From Talinum fruticosum (lineage: Eukaryota > Streptophyta > Magnoliopsida > Caryophyllales > Talinaceae), in contig JAITYX010000025.1 in assembly GCA_021018815.1 (NCBI GenBank), forward strand, positions 5,566,001 through 5,630,000: DNA of 64,000 bases, read 5' to 3'. The translations under genes were made by a program, and so were the position numbers. Every line of letters starts with the position of its first letter. Position 1 is the stretch's first letter. The notes under the pieces are model-generated. The model was given only the letters and a program-made list of their open reading frames with translations, did no database searches and was not told where the DNA came from. Positions 54,228-64,000 of this stretch are shown one piece after another.

Positions 54228-56523
54228 TGTTAAGTCGTATTTTATACATATTTTTAGTAGTTATTTAGTTTATATTATATAGTTTATTTTATTTAATTTA
54301 TCTTATTTTGTCTATTTATAGGTAATTATCGAATAAATTGGGAAAGAAGAGAAAAGACGTTAAAAGTGGGTTTGTAGCTACGAGACGAACATCCAAGAAA
54401 AGATATGAAGTCGGTCCATAAATATAATATATCATAAAATATTTATTTTATGATATTATATTTTAGGAAATCCTAATTGGAATAGAAAAGAAAACTTAGA
54501 AGAGAAGAAAGAGGAATAACCCTAGCTCTTCACCATATATATATATATATATCACTTGTAATCATCATCAAGAGGAGGAGCCCCACGCAGCCCTTGCTCC
54601 CCCTCTTGGCTGGCCGCCCGGCCCTTCCTCACGCTACCCTTGGCCGCCCATCACCATCTCCCATGCTGCTCATAACACCCCAGCCGTTGCCCACCTTTCT
54701 TCGCTGCCAAATCCTCACATCATCACCTCCTCTCGTTGCTCTCGCTACCTCTCACGTTGCTGCCCATTGCCGTCGCTGCCCACTTTACTACTTCACGCTA
54801 TCACAAATTATCTCACTGCCCACCACAATCTTCATCAATTTAATTATCAATCACTTCCACTTTGATCCCTTGCCAACTCTTGCTTACTCCACCATCATCA
54901 TAATCCATTCAACCACTTCACGCTAGCATTAATCATCGAGACATCTTCGTGCAATCAACTTCATTGTTAATCATCAAAGTCATCATCCCAGGGCCGAATA
55001 TCGGTAGTATTATTTAGTAATGTAATTTTTTATTAGTAAAGATTGAATTTTTGTTGTCAGTTTAAATTAAAGATGGTATTTTTATTTAGTTTACGTGTTT
55101 TAAATTACATTATGTTTGAGTAGTTTTTATACTTAGTATAATCTACTTGAAACTATGTTAAATTATTTATTTTGAAACAAAGTTTCGATCTTTATTGTCT
55201 CATTCATTAGATTGATGATTTTATGATAATTTGATTTTAATGTTTATGATTTTATATCTAATTAATTAGAGTGCACACTAATTAGTTTTATATAAATTCA
55301 TGCAATAGTTTAAAAGGTTTAAGTACGTAATCGCTTGATTTTTAGACATAAGTATCACCCTAATTAATTATGGATGACTCAAACTCATCTCTTTTAATTA
55401 GGAAATTATCATAGATCCTTCTTAAATCAATTTGCTAGTAGATTGGTTATTAGGTGCTAGATGATATTTTTCTAATACTTAATGCTCTAATTTGATTTAA
55501 TTCTAGTGCTAGTGCTAGGGTTATCAATATTAGTAGGGTTTATATTAGGGGTAGACCTAAGTAAACTAATAACTAAGGAAAAATGGGGAAGATCCGCTAG
55601 TGGTTGTCTTCTACAATTTAGCTCATGGGTAAATCAATTTGTGTGTTAATGATAAATAATAATTTGAATGGTGGATATAGATTATACTAAGTTTTTTATA
55701 AATTTGATATCTTTGATAATTATTTGTTTGCTTTTTAGTTATTTTCTTTAGTTTGTCAATTTTCATTTATAAATTTATAGTCTTTTATTGTCAATTTCAC
55801 TACCCCCTAAAGATCGAGTATTTTAGGGTTTAGATAATAATTATTTTTACGTCGGTTTTTATTATTTTTGAGTTAGTTTGTTAGAAATTAGTTTTAAAAT
55901 AGTTTCTTTTATTATTTTTCATGTTTTATTTTCTTTTAGGGTTTAGATAGAGTCAGATTTTGATGTGATTAAATTTTAGAATTTTTGGAATTAATTTGAT
56001 AATTTTTCAGATTTAATTCTTGAATTTAATTACTTGCAGGTTTTTAGTTAAATAAATTCGTACATTCGGCTTTAAATTTTATTTTTATATTTTTAGTATC
56101 TAGTTATGTCTAGAAAATTAGTGTTAATATTTTAGGTAAGTTTAGTATTTATTTTTGCAATTAATTTAGTGCAGAATTTTACTTATTTAATTTTCTGTTT
56201 TAGAATTTGTTTATTTTTTGCTTTTGTTTTCTGTTTTAATTATTCTAAAAAAAATATACAAAAATATTTCTGGATTATTATAGTTTTTTTTATTAGGTAT
56301 AAATTGTTTATTTAGTTGTTAGATAATTTTCTATGATTTTTAGTTATTGAATTTTTTTAATTTATATTTTCTATTTTGTTTTTACGAGTAGTAAATTTAA
56401 TTAGATTGAAGCTTGCATGTTATTATATCTTTGCTCGTGGATTCGATCCCTACTTTCCTATGCTATATTGTTAATTATAAGTCTAAGTAGTGGTTTAATT
56501 TGTAATCGTATGACAAGCTAACA
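54228..56523 (+). mobile_element. 3' LTR of the Athila-type element
   Basis: Complete, 2296 bp, from TGTTAAGTCG to AAGCTAACA, with TGTTA/TAACA as the inverted ends. Pro-rich open frames near 54594-54926 also occur in the 5' LTR and look incidental to it. Confidence 0.88.
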
Positions 56524-56844
56524 TCCGCCTACTCCCTCTATTGAGCTTCTTGAAAAAGTGGCCAACAAGCTTGCTTCTCTTACTTTAAAGTTGAAATCAA
56601 CTGTGAACGCTTTCGAGGCTTTTATCCCAACTCGACTCTATTGCAAAGCCAAGCTCATACTCAGCTGAAGCAAAGTCAAGATTTGATTTCCGAGCTCAAG
56701 GAGGTCATCAAGCAACAACGCGATCATATTCGGCGCCTCCAAGAGAAAAGATTAAAGGCAGCTGAGGACTTAGAATGTCCAACACCTTATGTATTTACTT
56801 GTTATTTCCTCCCTTATTTTGCTATTTTTTGCTTAAATGCATAA
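56524..56844 (+). pseudogene. Env-like ORF, C-terminal part (copy 2)
   Basis: The host ORF resumes with TPSIELLEKVANKLASL, repeating the last 62 bases before the insertion. It continues through STVNAFEAFIP, then, after a frame change, HTQLKQSQDLISELKEVI and RDHIRRLQEKRLKAAED. This stretch is coiled-coil-like, with hydrophobic residues at heptad spacing and many Gln and Glu. A stop follows at 56842. A purine-rich AAGGGGGAGAAAAG is directly behind it. Copy 1 ends instead in an acidic tail, so either this end is shortened or the frames have diverged. Confidence 0.68.
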
Positions 56845-57226
56845 GGGGGAGAAAAGATAGAAGATTAGATGTTTGGTTTAGGGGAGTTCATCCCTTAGTT
56901 ATTTTACGAGTTTACTTTTCTTTGTTTTTAATTCTTGTACATATGTTTCTTGCAATGAATGAAATTCTCCTATTTACGAGCATATCTGTTTCTAAGTGTT
57001 TTTTTTTTTTTTTTTTGCTCGATGTTATCTCTTTACTCTTTAATATCTTTGCTTGGATTACTTTAAGAACTATGTTCGAGTTATGTTTTGATATGAGTTG
57101 TACTCATAAGTGTTCATCATTATTCTTACTCCGATTAATACTTTGTGCTCGATCATTTCTATGAGAAAGCTTAAGCTGTTTAGTTTCTATCTTAAGCATG
57201 AAATGCCTTTCTTCAAAAGGGGAGAT
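56845..57226. other. Copia 3' untranslated region with polypurine tract
   Basis: Non-coding, with a T run at 56999-57017. A purine tract CAAAAGGGGAGAT (57214-57226) abuts the LTR. The first half matches 7245-7491 of copy 1. Confidence 0.6.
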
Positions 57227-57818
57227 TGAAGACTCAGGTATAACTCTTTATCTCTCTTAGGTTTTGATTCTAAGTCATTCCGAGCTTTATAGAAACTCTT
57301 ATCTAAGTTTTCATCCTGTTTTGACCCACTCAAAAACCAGTCTTTTAACATAACACTCCTAACTATGTTTCGACTCACTCAAACACAACTCGGAACAATC
57401 GCATGAGTAAATAATTTCTCTAACACTTTTATTCTAAGCACTCGACTTTGTGTTTCAAGAGAAAATGAATTACATCGTTAATTCTAATATAGAATTGTCT
57501 AAGTACCAAATCGGATAAGGGAACTTCGAGTCTAAGAAAACTTGTAAAGGAATTGTCTAAGGGAGCAATTCTAGTTTGAGTCGATCCTTTATAATTGAGG
57601 ATTCAATTAGTGGATTTGACTTAGTGCATATATTAACACTGTCTCGTGGTTTTCACGCCTAGGAGGGTCCCCATGTATTTACGAGTGTTTAACTTTCCGA
57701 GTCCAATCTAGACTAAGAATCAATTTACGTGTGCAAAATTGTTTGACATTTCTCAAAAATCTTCCATCATCCTATTCACCCCCTAGGGTGACTTAACCTC
57801 TCCAAGAGCAAACCTTCA
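57227..57818 (+). mobile_element. 3' LTR of the plus-strand Copia element
   Basis: It runs TGAAGACTCAGG to AACCTTCA, 592 bp, with TGAAG/CTTCA inverted ends. It shares the inner 400 bp with the solo LTR at 40684-42276 (reverse strand) but lacks a large middle portion. Confidence 0.86.
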
Positions 57819-57823
57819 CCAAT

Positions 57824-58764
57824 GAGACTTTCACATATGTTTTTCTCTATATGCATCACATCAAGACTATGCCTCAAATACAACTCTTTCCAATATGGAA
57901 GATCAAAAAATATTGATCTTTTTTCACATACCGTTTTCGGATAGACGTCGGTATGGCTTGCCGACTCCACATCAAGATACTTCACTTGTTCATAAATTTG
58001 ATGTCCTGTTAATGGAGTTTTGGAGCAGAATCCATATCGGTTTTACCATTGAAAGTCTTCTTCTTCTTACGATATTGACGGAAAAAGGGAAGAAACTTTC
58101 AATGTCCCGGATAAGCCGTCTTTTTTCCGTGCTTAAGCCGATAGGAGCAAGTACGCTCTGCACAAATGGGGCATACCTTTTGGCCTTTAACGATGTATCT
58201 AGACAAGTTTCTATATGCGAGGAAGTCATTGATTGTGGTGAAGATCATAGCTCGCAATATAAATTGCTTTTGATGGTATGCATCAAAAATCGAAACACCT
58301 TCATCTCACAAGAGCTTTAAATCTTCAATAAAAGGCGCCAAGTATACATCTATATCATTTCCTGTCTATTTAGGTCCGAAATTAGCATTGACAACATAAT
58401 GTACTTGCTCTTCATACATAACAACAATGGTATGTTGTAGATAACCAAAAGAATGGGCCAAGTGTTGTGCTTGCTATTGAGGTCACCAAGGGGTTTATTT
58501 CGTTCGTACAAAGACCTGGATATAGATTCCATGCCTCCTTACCGAATTATGGGAACAATGAGTCTATCTTCTTCCACTTGTGGAGAATCCGCAAGGTGAC
58601 GTAGCTTGTCATCGGAGACTCTTCCGTTGGCATGCCACGTCAAGTTCTTAACATCGGTTGCACTTAAAAATAAGTGCTTAAACCTTGGTGTTATCGGCAA
58701 GTACCATAAGCGGGAGGTCCCTTCATACTCTCTCCATCGATGTTTCTCATTTTGTATCAAGGTA
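57824..58764 (-). pseudogene. CACTA A TNP2 transposase, N-terminal-side part (Transposase_21)
   Basis: From 58760 down the minus strand reads EYEGTSRLWYLPITPRF, then KNLTWHANGRVSDDKLRH, the block of TNP2 that precedes the catalytic core. Stretches near 58530-58350 read NPLGDLNSKHNTW-like and LLLCMKSKYIM. The 58229-57990 block is shifted in frame. The end reads KRSIFFDLPYWKELYLRHSLDVMHIEKNICESLIG (57940-57835 region; PYWKELYLRH and DVMHIEKN are family hallmarks). The gene then breaks at the Copia insertion and continues at 45213. Confidence 0.87.
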
Positions 58765-58767
58765 CAC

Positions 58768-59000
58768 CACTACTAGAAAAGCGACGAATAGCGACGGAAA
58801 ATCGTCAATAGCGACGGATTTTTGGAAAATAGCGACGGAATTAGCAACGGAAAATAGCGACTGAAGTAGGCGATGGAAATCGAGCAACGGAAAATGTATT
58901 CAGTCGCTGAACTTAGTGAAGAAATTTGTAGTATTTCCGTTCTTTGTTTTCCGTTGCTAATCCGCCGCTATTCCAGTCGCTATCTGGGCATAATTCCAAA
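58768..59000. repeat. Terminal and subterminal repeats of CACTA B
   Basis: After the terminal CACTACTAG, the word AGCGACGGA or a variant (AGCGACTGAA, AGCAACGGAA) recurs about nine times to 58885. Reverse versions (TCCGTTGC, CCGCCGCTATT, CAGTCGCTAT) follow to 58990, so the block as a whole can fold back. Such motifs are TNPA-type binding sites in related elements. Confidence 0.82.
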
Positions 59001-59306
59001 ATAGCTTTTTCTAATTTTTCGTTAACCTAGTACAAAAAATGTGATTGGATATACAAATCCGACATTCACATATGTGACAATTACATTTGGCATTTACATA
59101 TGCCAGTCACAAACTAGTCACCCAAGTTGGATATACAAATCCAACATACGAGTTCAAAATCATCAACAATTCAAACATATTTACAACCAATTCACAAGTT
59201 CACAAAAACAACCATACAAAAGTTCACAACGAACCATAAACACATTATGTGAAAAGTTCGCAAAATGTTCACCAATACACAAAAGTTCACAACGAATTCA
59301 AGGTCG
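59001..59306. other. 3' untranslated region of the Transposase_24 gene
   Basis: Non-coding, with repeated short words (ATATACAAATCCGACATTCACAT-like at 59048 and CAAATCCAACATACG at 59137; AAAAGTTCACAACGAA at 59219 and 59280). Confidence 0.5.
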
Positions 59307-61148
59307 TCACTCTTCCTCTTCCTCTTCCTCTTGTGGTTGTACTTGGTCTATGGTGAGATCCGGATGCTTGCTGAGATTTCATAAATTCGAGTGAAGCGTG
59401 CTATTGGCTCAGTGAAATTGTCCACCTTTTCTTTGAGCTGCCTATTTTTCAACCCAAGCACACGAGCATGCTCAATCCATTGATGTAACTCAAAAGTTAA
59501 ATTATGCACTTGTTGCTCTTAAATCGAGTCATCCGGAGTAGCAGCTTTCGGTGATTTGAAGGACATGGTTGGTTTTAAGTTTTTAGCCTCGGATCCAAGT
59601 CCATAAATGCGACCTTTCTTGTTCGCATTGGCTTCGATCCACAACTCATGTCTGTAAAGGGGTGGACACATGATCCTTAGAAGAGTTGGGGTCATCGGTA
59701 GAAGGTTGAGTGGGTTGAGTGTTTTGCAACTCTTCCCACTCTTTTTGAAACTTTTCCCGAATAATATATAAATATTTGAGGCATGTAACTATCACGAGGT
59801 TGTTAAAGAAGACCATATATTGAAAAATATGAAAATTGCATGTATAAGGTTACTCACATAAATGGCCTTGGATTTTTGGTCGACCCATTCGTCCTTTTTT
59901 ATTCATGAAAATAGTTGGGTCGGTAGAGGAAGAACTCCTTTAAGCTCCTTCATCTAAATACAAAAAAGTTAGTAGAGATTCAATTTACTAATATGAACAT
60001 GTTAATAGTTGCATGCATAATCACTAAAGGGGTATGTACCAATCGCCGCTTATGCTCCATCATAGGGATTGAGCCACAAGTATGGAGCGATGAACCAAGT
60101 CCACCTTGATCGAGCATTGCGGTTTTCCGAGCCTCGCTCGGAGAACTTCTTGTAATCAGCAATTTTCCAATATTCTAACAACTCTCACCAGTAGTTGTCA
60201 CCCAACCATTTCGGCTTCTTCTTATTTTTCCTTGCTTTCAAGCATGAAGTACTTTAATTGATCACTTCCTTTCTTCTCAAAATTTCTTCTTATGTGGACT
60301 TCATCGGTTGGAGACCAAGTGTAAAATTTCTGTATAAATGAAAAAGTAGTTTATAAGTTATAAAATTATAATATAATGCTCAAACATACACAATAAATCA
60401 TTATGTTATCTCAAATTCAGAAAAGTAAAGATTTGTCATTACCTTGAACTCGGAAAACCACAGATCATGTTGTGCTCGAGGAACTTTACCCCATGTAGGC
60501 CATGTTCCGTCATACTTGCTTTGGCGGATGTGGGAAATCGTGCCCACAACTTTATCAATGGGGAAGAACCTAATCAAGAAACATATAAAATAGTTAGTTA
60601 TACTATTCTACTATTAAGCTTAATTTATTTTATTACTTATTATCACACTTACCCTTCACCATCCGGCTCAATCCGAATCTTTTCCTAGCTGCTAGCGTTG
60701 CTTGATTCAAGACTAGCATGCTCGTTGCTCGCATCGGCTGCCCCATCATTTGTAGGCCTTTGTGGTGGCCTTTGTTCGGCACCAACATGGATGCGTGGTA
60801 TAAGGGTCGTACCATATTGGTTATATGCATACGTATTGGGCGGGTTTGAGTACATATGAGCGTGTTGAGAATATGGAGGGTTTGGGATGAAAGACCCACC
60901 CATTGGGCTTTGCATGTGTGGGATGTTTGGAGGTTGGAAATAAGGAGGGTTGGGAATGAATGACCCACCCATTGGAGTTTGGTTGTAAGGGGAGTGTGGA
61001 GATAGTACTCCACCTACAGGAGACTCGAAGGTAGAGGGTTTTGAGATGGGCTAGAAGTGCTTACATCATTACCTTCACCATCGGTACTCGAAGTTTCTAG
61101 CCTTTCCCGAGTAGCTGATCTTTTCGACCTGCCTCTACCTCTCTCCAT
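59307..61148 (-). pseudogene. CACTA B second gene, Transposase_24 family (TNPD/Ptta type)
   Basis: Start ATG 61148 reads MERGRGRSKRSATRERL. A one-base frame change near 61025 leads into a proline-rich part with MGGSFIPNPPY repeated. It continues to EKIRIEPDGEG with a splice donor GTAAGT near 60652; one stop stands just before it. Exon two (about 60575-60442) reads PIDKVVGTISHIRQSK and WFSEFK. Exon three (about 60333-60040) reads KFYTWSPTDEVHIRRNF, KKPKWLGDNYW and GGLGSSLHTCGSIP with EHKRRL. This last is the core of Transposase_24. Exon four (about 59940-59865) ends in DEWVDQKSKAIY. Exon five reads EANANKKGRIYGLGSEA and a coiled end with seven Glu before the stop at 59307. The protein is thought to act with TNP2. 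A few stops and frame changes suggest that it is recently inactive. Confidence 0.82.
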
Positions 61149-61388
61149 ATTTCCTAACATAAACAACATAAAAACATTATTAAACATCCAAAGGTTAAAG
61201 TGATTCAATATAAAACAACATATAAACATTAGTAAACATCTAAACATGTAAACATTATATATAAATATTCTTCTATTAAGAAAATACGCTTCAATTGTTT
61301 CACCTTCATTACATGAATAAGAATTCATTTGATTACAACATAAATGAAAGTGATTCAATATAAAACAACATAAAAAGAACATCATCAA
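61149..61388. other. Intergenic segment between the two CACTA B genes
   Basis: About 240 bases of AT-rich DNA with repeated words AACATTAGTAAACATCTAAAC and GTGATTCAATATAAAACAAC (61200 and 61349). No promoter could be set with confidence. Confidence 0.5.
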
Positions 61389-64000
61389 CTAGCCATCATC
61401 CTCATCATCAGTATCATCATCGTCTTCTTCACTATCCTCTTCGGCATCATTGAATATGAGATGTTCTTCTTCCTCATCGGTGATGTTATCATCATCCCAT
61501 TCACCTTCCTCATCTTCTTCACCATCCTCTTCTCTACTAACATCCTCAATCCCATCTGCTTGGTTTAAAATAACATCATCAACTAATTCTTCTGCTGATA
61601 TTGAGTTATCAACCAAAGTGTCCAGGCAAAGTTTCCATTATAGGATCGATTGTACCCATACTATCCTCTTGGAATGCGAGAGGAATAGTATATTGGTCAT
61701 CAACTCGGACCATGGTTTTGCTGCCACTACGACGAACCAATTCGAGTTTTTCTCTAGGGACCCCTTGTGGATATGACATATAATACACATGAGTTGTAGT
61801 ACTAGCAAATATGAAAAGATCGTACTTACGATAGCGCCTTGTATGACACACTTCAACATACGAACTAAATTTATGGCACCAAGTTCCCGAGGACGACTAG
61901 GGTCAAACCAATCGCATTTAAACAAGTACACACCTTTTTATTGGTTCACCAACATAATCAACTTCAACTACTTCTTGCAAGATGCAGTAGTAATTATTTT
62001 CAACACGTCCTCCATCAATTCCTTTCACATAAACACCACAATTGAAGGTCATCCTCCCTTCATTTCGAGCCTCATTATGAAATAACATTCCATTCACTGT
62101 GTATGTTGTCCATGTTTTCACTCTCCTTAAAGGACCTTGAGCTAATTGCATCAAGTAAACATGCTTTTCATCATGATATACTCGATAATAATGAATTCGT
62201 GTCAATAACATAGTATTGGTTTAGTTTATCAAAAATGAAAAACCAATACTAATAAATTTGAGGCATGAGCATTAAGTCTTAATATATGATGCTCACAGCT
62301 CCTTTGAACCAATCTTCGAACTCACTTTCCACCATTGCATCAATTGCCGCATCACTAAATTCAGCATACATAGCTCGTTTTTGGTCTTCGAAGAGACCGA
62401 GTTTAAATTGTTTATTAATATTACATCATCATTGCCAAAACAATTGATTGAAACGAGTGTTGTATAGGACAAGATAAACTCACTCAAGGTAAGGTTTAAC
62501 TTCGGAACAGTTCAAGTAAAACATGGATATGTGCAGCCGTCTTTTCCTTATCATCAAGGAAACGCGGAGTGAACTTCCCAATTGGAGCACCTTCTGGTAT
62601 GAATACCGAAAGAGTAGGATTGTGGTATGGAACTTCACTCCCTTTATTTCATCGACTTCTATTGCGCATACAAGGCACATTAGAGCCGAAATAGTAAGAT
62701 GCAAAATATATTTCTTCAAATCGTGCATATTTTTCAGCGATACTCCCTTCGAGCTTCGATTTGTTTCCTATGGATCTCTTCAATCGGCCAAAGAACCTCT
62801 CAAATGGATACATCCACCGGTATTGTACCGGACCACCCAATTTTGCTTCCTCCTCCAAGTGAACAGGCAAGTGTTCCATCACATTGAAGAACCCAGGAGG
62901 AAATATTGTTTCCAATTTACAAAGTGTTATTGACATATTTTGATGCATTTGCTCTAACTCCGTATCCCGTAAAACAGATGAGCAAAGTTTCTTGAAGAAC
63001 TCACTAATTTCAATGAGAGACACTAAAACCTCATTCAGGAGTGCACTAAATGCTATTAGAAGAAGACTCTCCATGAAAACATGACAATCATGACTTTTCA
63101 TGCTATGGAACTTAGTGGAGTTTGGGTCTATAAGGTATGAAATGTTAGAGCAAGTAATCATCCGGCATTTTCAACTCTCTTGCCCATTCACATATTGGCC
63201 TCTTCTCGCTCCAAGGTCAACACATATTTTTCCTTCGATTTGAGAATTTTACCATTTAGTCCATGCTTTAAATTCAACTCCATACGATCACACAACTCTT
63301 CCAAATCCATTCCTGCATTGATATCATCCTTTTTTTCCGAGGAATATCCATAATAGTGTTAATTATATTCTCAAAAAGTTCTTTTCAATGTGCATCACAT
63401 CTAAGTTGTGGCGAAGCAATTGATCTTTCCAATATGGAAGCTCCTTTTGTCCAATTATGATCCTTTTTGAACCCCGAATTGTTGATTTCCTACTCTTACG
63501 TTACTTTGGGAAAGTTTTCAACCCATTGTTTTATTTCTTCCCCGTATATCGACGAGGAGGACCCGAATGTATGGTTTTTTATTTTGTAAACGCAATGCTA
63601 TTCCTTCGGAACGCGTGACTTCGTGGCAAAAACCGCCGATGGAAATCAAACCATGAAAATTTTCGCCCATTTCTAAGTTTTAATGCTTTTTGTTGATTCA
63701 TACATACCAGGCATGACATGGCACCATGAGTACTCCATCTAGACAACATACCGTATGCCAAGAAATCATTAATGGTCCACATCAATGCAACCTTCATGAG
63801 AAAGTTCTCACCTTTTGAAATATCATATGTTTCCACACCATCTTGCCATAGTGTTTTCAACTCATCAATAAGAGGCTGCAAATACACATCAATTTTATTT
63901 TTCGGATTTGTAGGCCCTATTACGATGCATGTCTAGAACATATAAGGCGTCGTCGTGCATAACTCTGGTGGTAGACTATAGGGCGTAACAACGATCGGCC
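61389..64000 (-). pseudogene. CACTA B TNP2 transposase (Transposase_21, DUF4218, DUF4216), start outside window
   Basis: From the right edge: VVTPYSLPPELC, then IDVYLQPLIDELKTLW and INDFLAYGMLSRWSTHG and SCLVC (63887-63700), the TNP2 core. Next come LPYWKDQLLRHNLDVMH (63440) and MKSHDCHVFMESLL. DUF4218 follows: LPVHLEEEAKLGGPV, YRWMYPFERFFGRLK and EGSIAEKYA (62870-62720). DUF4216 follows: GVYVKGIDGGR, EVDYVGEPIKRCVLF and CDWFDPSRPR (62050-61890), ending GVPREKLELVRR. The C-terminus is strongly acidic (EEDGEEDEEGEWDDD) with a stop at 61389. Frame changes near 61620 and 61918 and several stops are present, some of which may be introns. It would bind and cut the element ends. Confidence 0.88.

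Larger units (their letters stand above)
49165..56523 (+). mobile_element. Gag-only Athila-type Gypsy element inside the env-like ORF
   Basis: It has a 5'-truncated 5' LTR (49165-51176), a primer site, gag (51389 to about 52750), a non-coding 3' part, a purine tract (54216-54227) and a complete 3' LTR (54228-56523). The internal region is only 3.05 kb. Gag is followed directly by VNGQ-less tail DNA containing GTCGAGCCAAAGACG and GGTTGGGAGGCAACCCAAC, which in complete Athila/Tat elements follows integrase. Protease, RT, RNase H and integrase are therefore deleted. This fits the gag-only (TR-GAG) class of non-autonomous elements. Confidence 0.86.
45214..57823 (+). mobile_element. Copia element with env-like ORF, plus strand, target duplication CCAAT
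   Basis: CCAAT stands at 45214-45218 and 57819-57823. The element begins TGAAGACTC (45219) and ends AACCTTCA (57818). Only about the first ten bases of the 5' LTR are clear; then integrase sequence follows at once, so most of the 5' LTR, the primer site, gag, protease and early integrase are deleted. The order after that is integrase, RT, RNase H, spacer with TATA box, env-like ORF (split by an Athila-type insertion), purine tract and 3' LTR. It is inserted in the TNP2 gene of CACTA A. Confidence 0.9.
42362..58767 (-). mobile_element. CACTA (En/Spm) element A, 3' part, minus strand, carrying nested elements
   Basis: It begins with CACTACTACAGG (42362), then hairpin-rich subterminal DNA, a long inverted repeat, and transposase sequence read on the minus strand at 43694-45213. 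The gene is interrupted by the Copia element 45219-57818 and continues at 57824-58764. There CACTA element B is inserted, so the remainder of A must lie beyond the right edge. The TNP2 protein can be followed across the Copia insertion: NICESLIG (57840) on one side continues with ALLNIPGR on the other (45200). Confidence 0.88.
58768..64000 (-). mobile_element. CACTA (En/Spm) element B, minus strand, right end beyond window
   Basis: It starts CACTACTAGAAAAGCGACG at 58768, directly inside TNP2 of element A, so B is younger. It carries a Transposase_24 gene (59307-61148) and a TNP2 gene (61389 to the window edge), both on the minus strand. The 3 bases outside the end are CAC; the other copy of the target duplication lies outside the window. 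Confidence 0.87.

Noticed and set aside
61450..61776. Ser-rich plus-strand frame
   Set aside because: It is the complement of the acidic tail of CACTA B TNP2.
1..64000. tRNA, rRNA or host protein genes
   Set aside because: I looked for cloverleaf-like signals, primer-site sources and host domains and saw none that I could support by eye.

Overview
The window looks like a transposon-dense, probably heterochromatic stretch of a flowering-plant nuclear genome. Every protein trace I can recognise belongs to a plant transposable-element family: LINE, PIF/Harbinger, Ty1/Copia with a downstream env-like ORF, Ty3/Gypsy of Tat/Ogre type, Ty3/Gypsy of Athila type, and En/Spm (CACTA). I see no intact host gene, tRNA, rRNA or CRISPR array. 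The species cannot be fixed from the sequence; a dicot is a guess from the kinds of elements.

Layout. 1-1.7 kb: 5'-cut remnant of a LINE (reverse transcriptase plus zf-RVT). 1.7-6.0 kb: AT-rich DNA with a 187-bp triple tandem repeat, CT and TA microsatellites and a 221-bp tandem duplication. 6.0-7.2 kb: broken Harbinger transposase. 7.25-13.75 kb: minus-strand Copia element with gag remnant, protease, integrase, reverse transcriptase, RNase H and a separate env-like ORF behind its own TATA box. 13.77-28.6 kb: minus-strand autonomous-type Tat/Ogre element (leader, gag, protease, RT, two RNase H domains, integrase) with an antisense ORF resembling the plant-mobile-domain/DUF7745 group. Its two LTRs are arranged LTR-internal-LTR-partial internal.

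28.73-40.0 kb: a second, non-autonomous (gag-only) Tat-type element, bounded by the 5-bp target duplication ACAAT. It carries a 45-bp minisatellite before its 3' LTR and leader repeats. Its 5' LTR is split by a 3.03-kb solo LTR with target duplication CCCGG. 40.68-42.28 kb: a solo Copia LTR with target duplication TATCA.

42.36-64 kb: a nest. CACTA element A (minus strand, starting at 42362) has its TNP2 gene split by a Copia element (45219-57818, target duplication CCAAT). That Copia element has its env-like ORF split by a gag-only Athila-type element (49165-56523). Element A is also invaded at 58768 by CACTA element B, which runs off the right edge with a TNP2 gene and a Transposase_24 gene.

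How the parts relate. Each autonomous-type retroelement would supply gag, protease, RT, RNase H and integrase for its own copy-and-paste cycle, but all are broken here by stops, frameshifts or deletions. The gag-only elements keep LTRs, primer site, polypurine tract and gag, so they would need polymerase and integrase from relatives. CACTA B is the least decayed DNA transposon. The most interesting signals are the shared TATA-plus-leader in front of both env-like ORFs, the roughly 200-bp perfect-size inverted repeat inside CACTA A, the array of small hairpins at the CACTA A end, the antisense ORF of the Tat element, and the minisatellite in the non-autonomous element. All family assignments come from motif recognition by eye; no database search was run.
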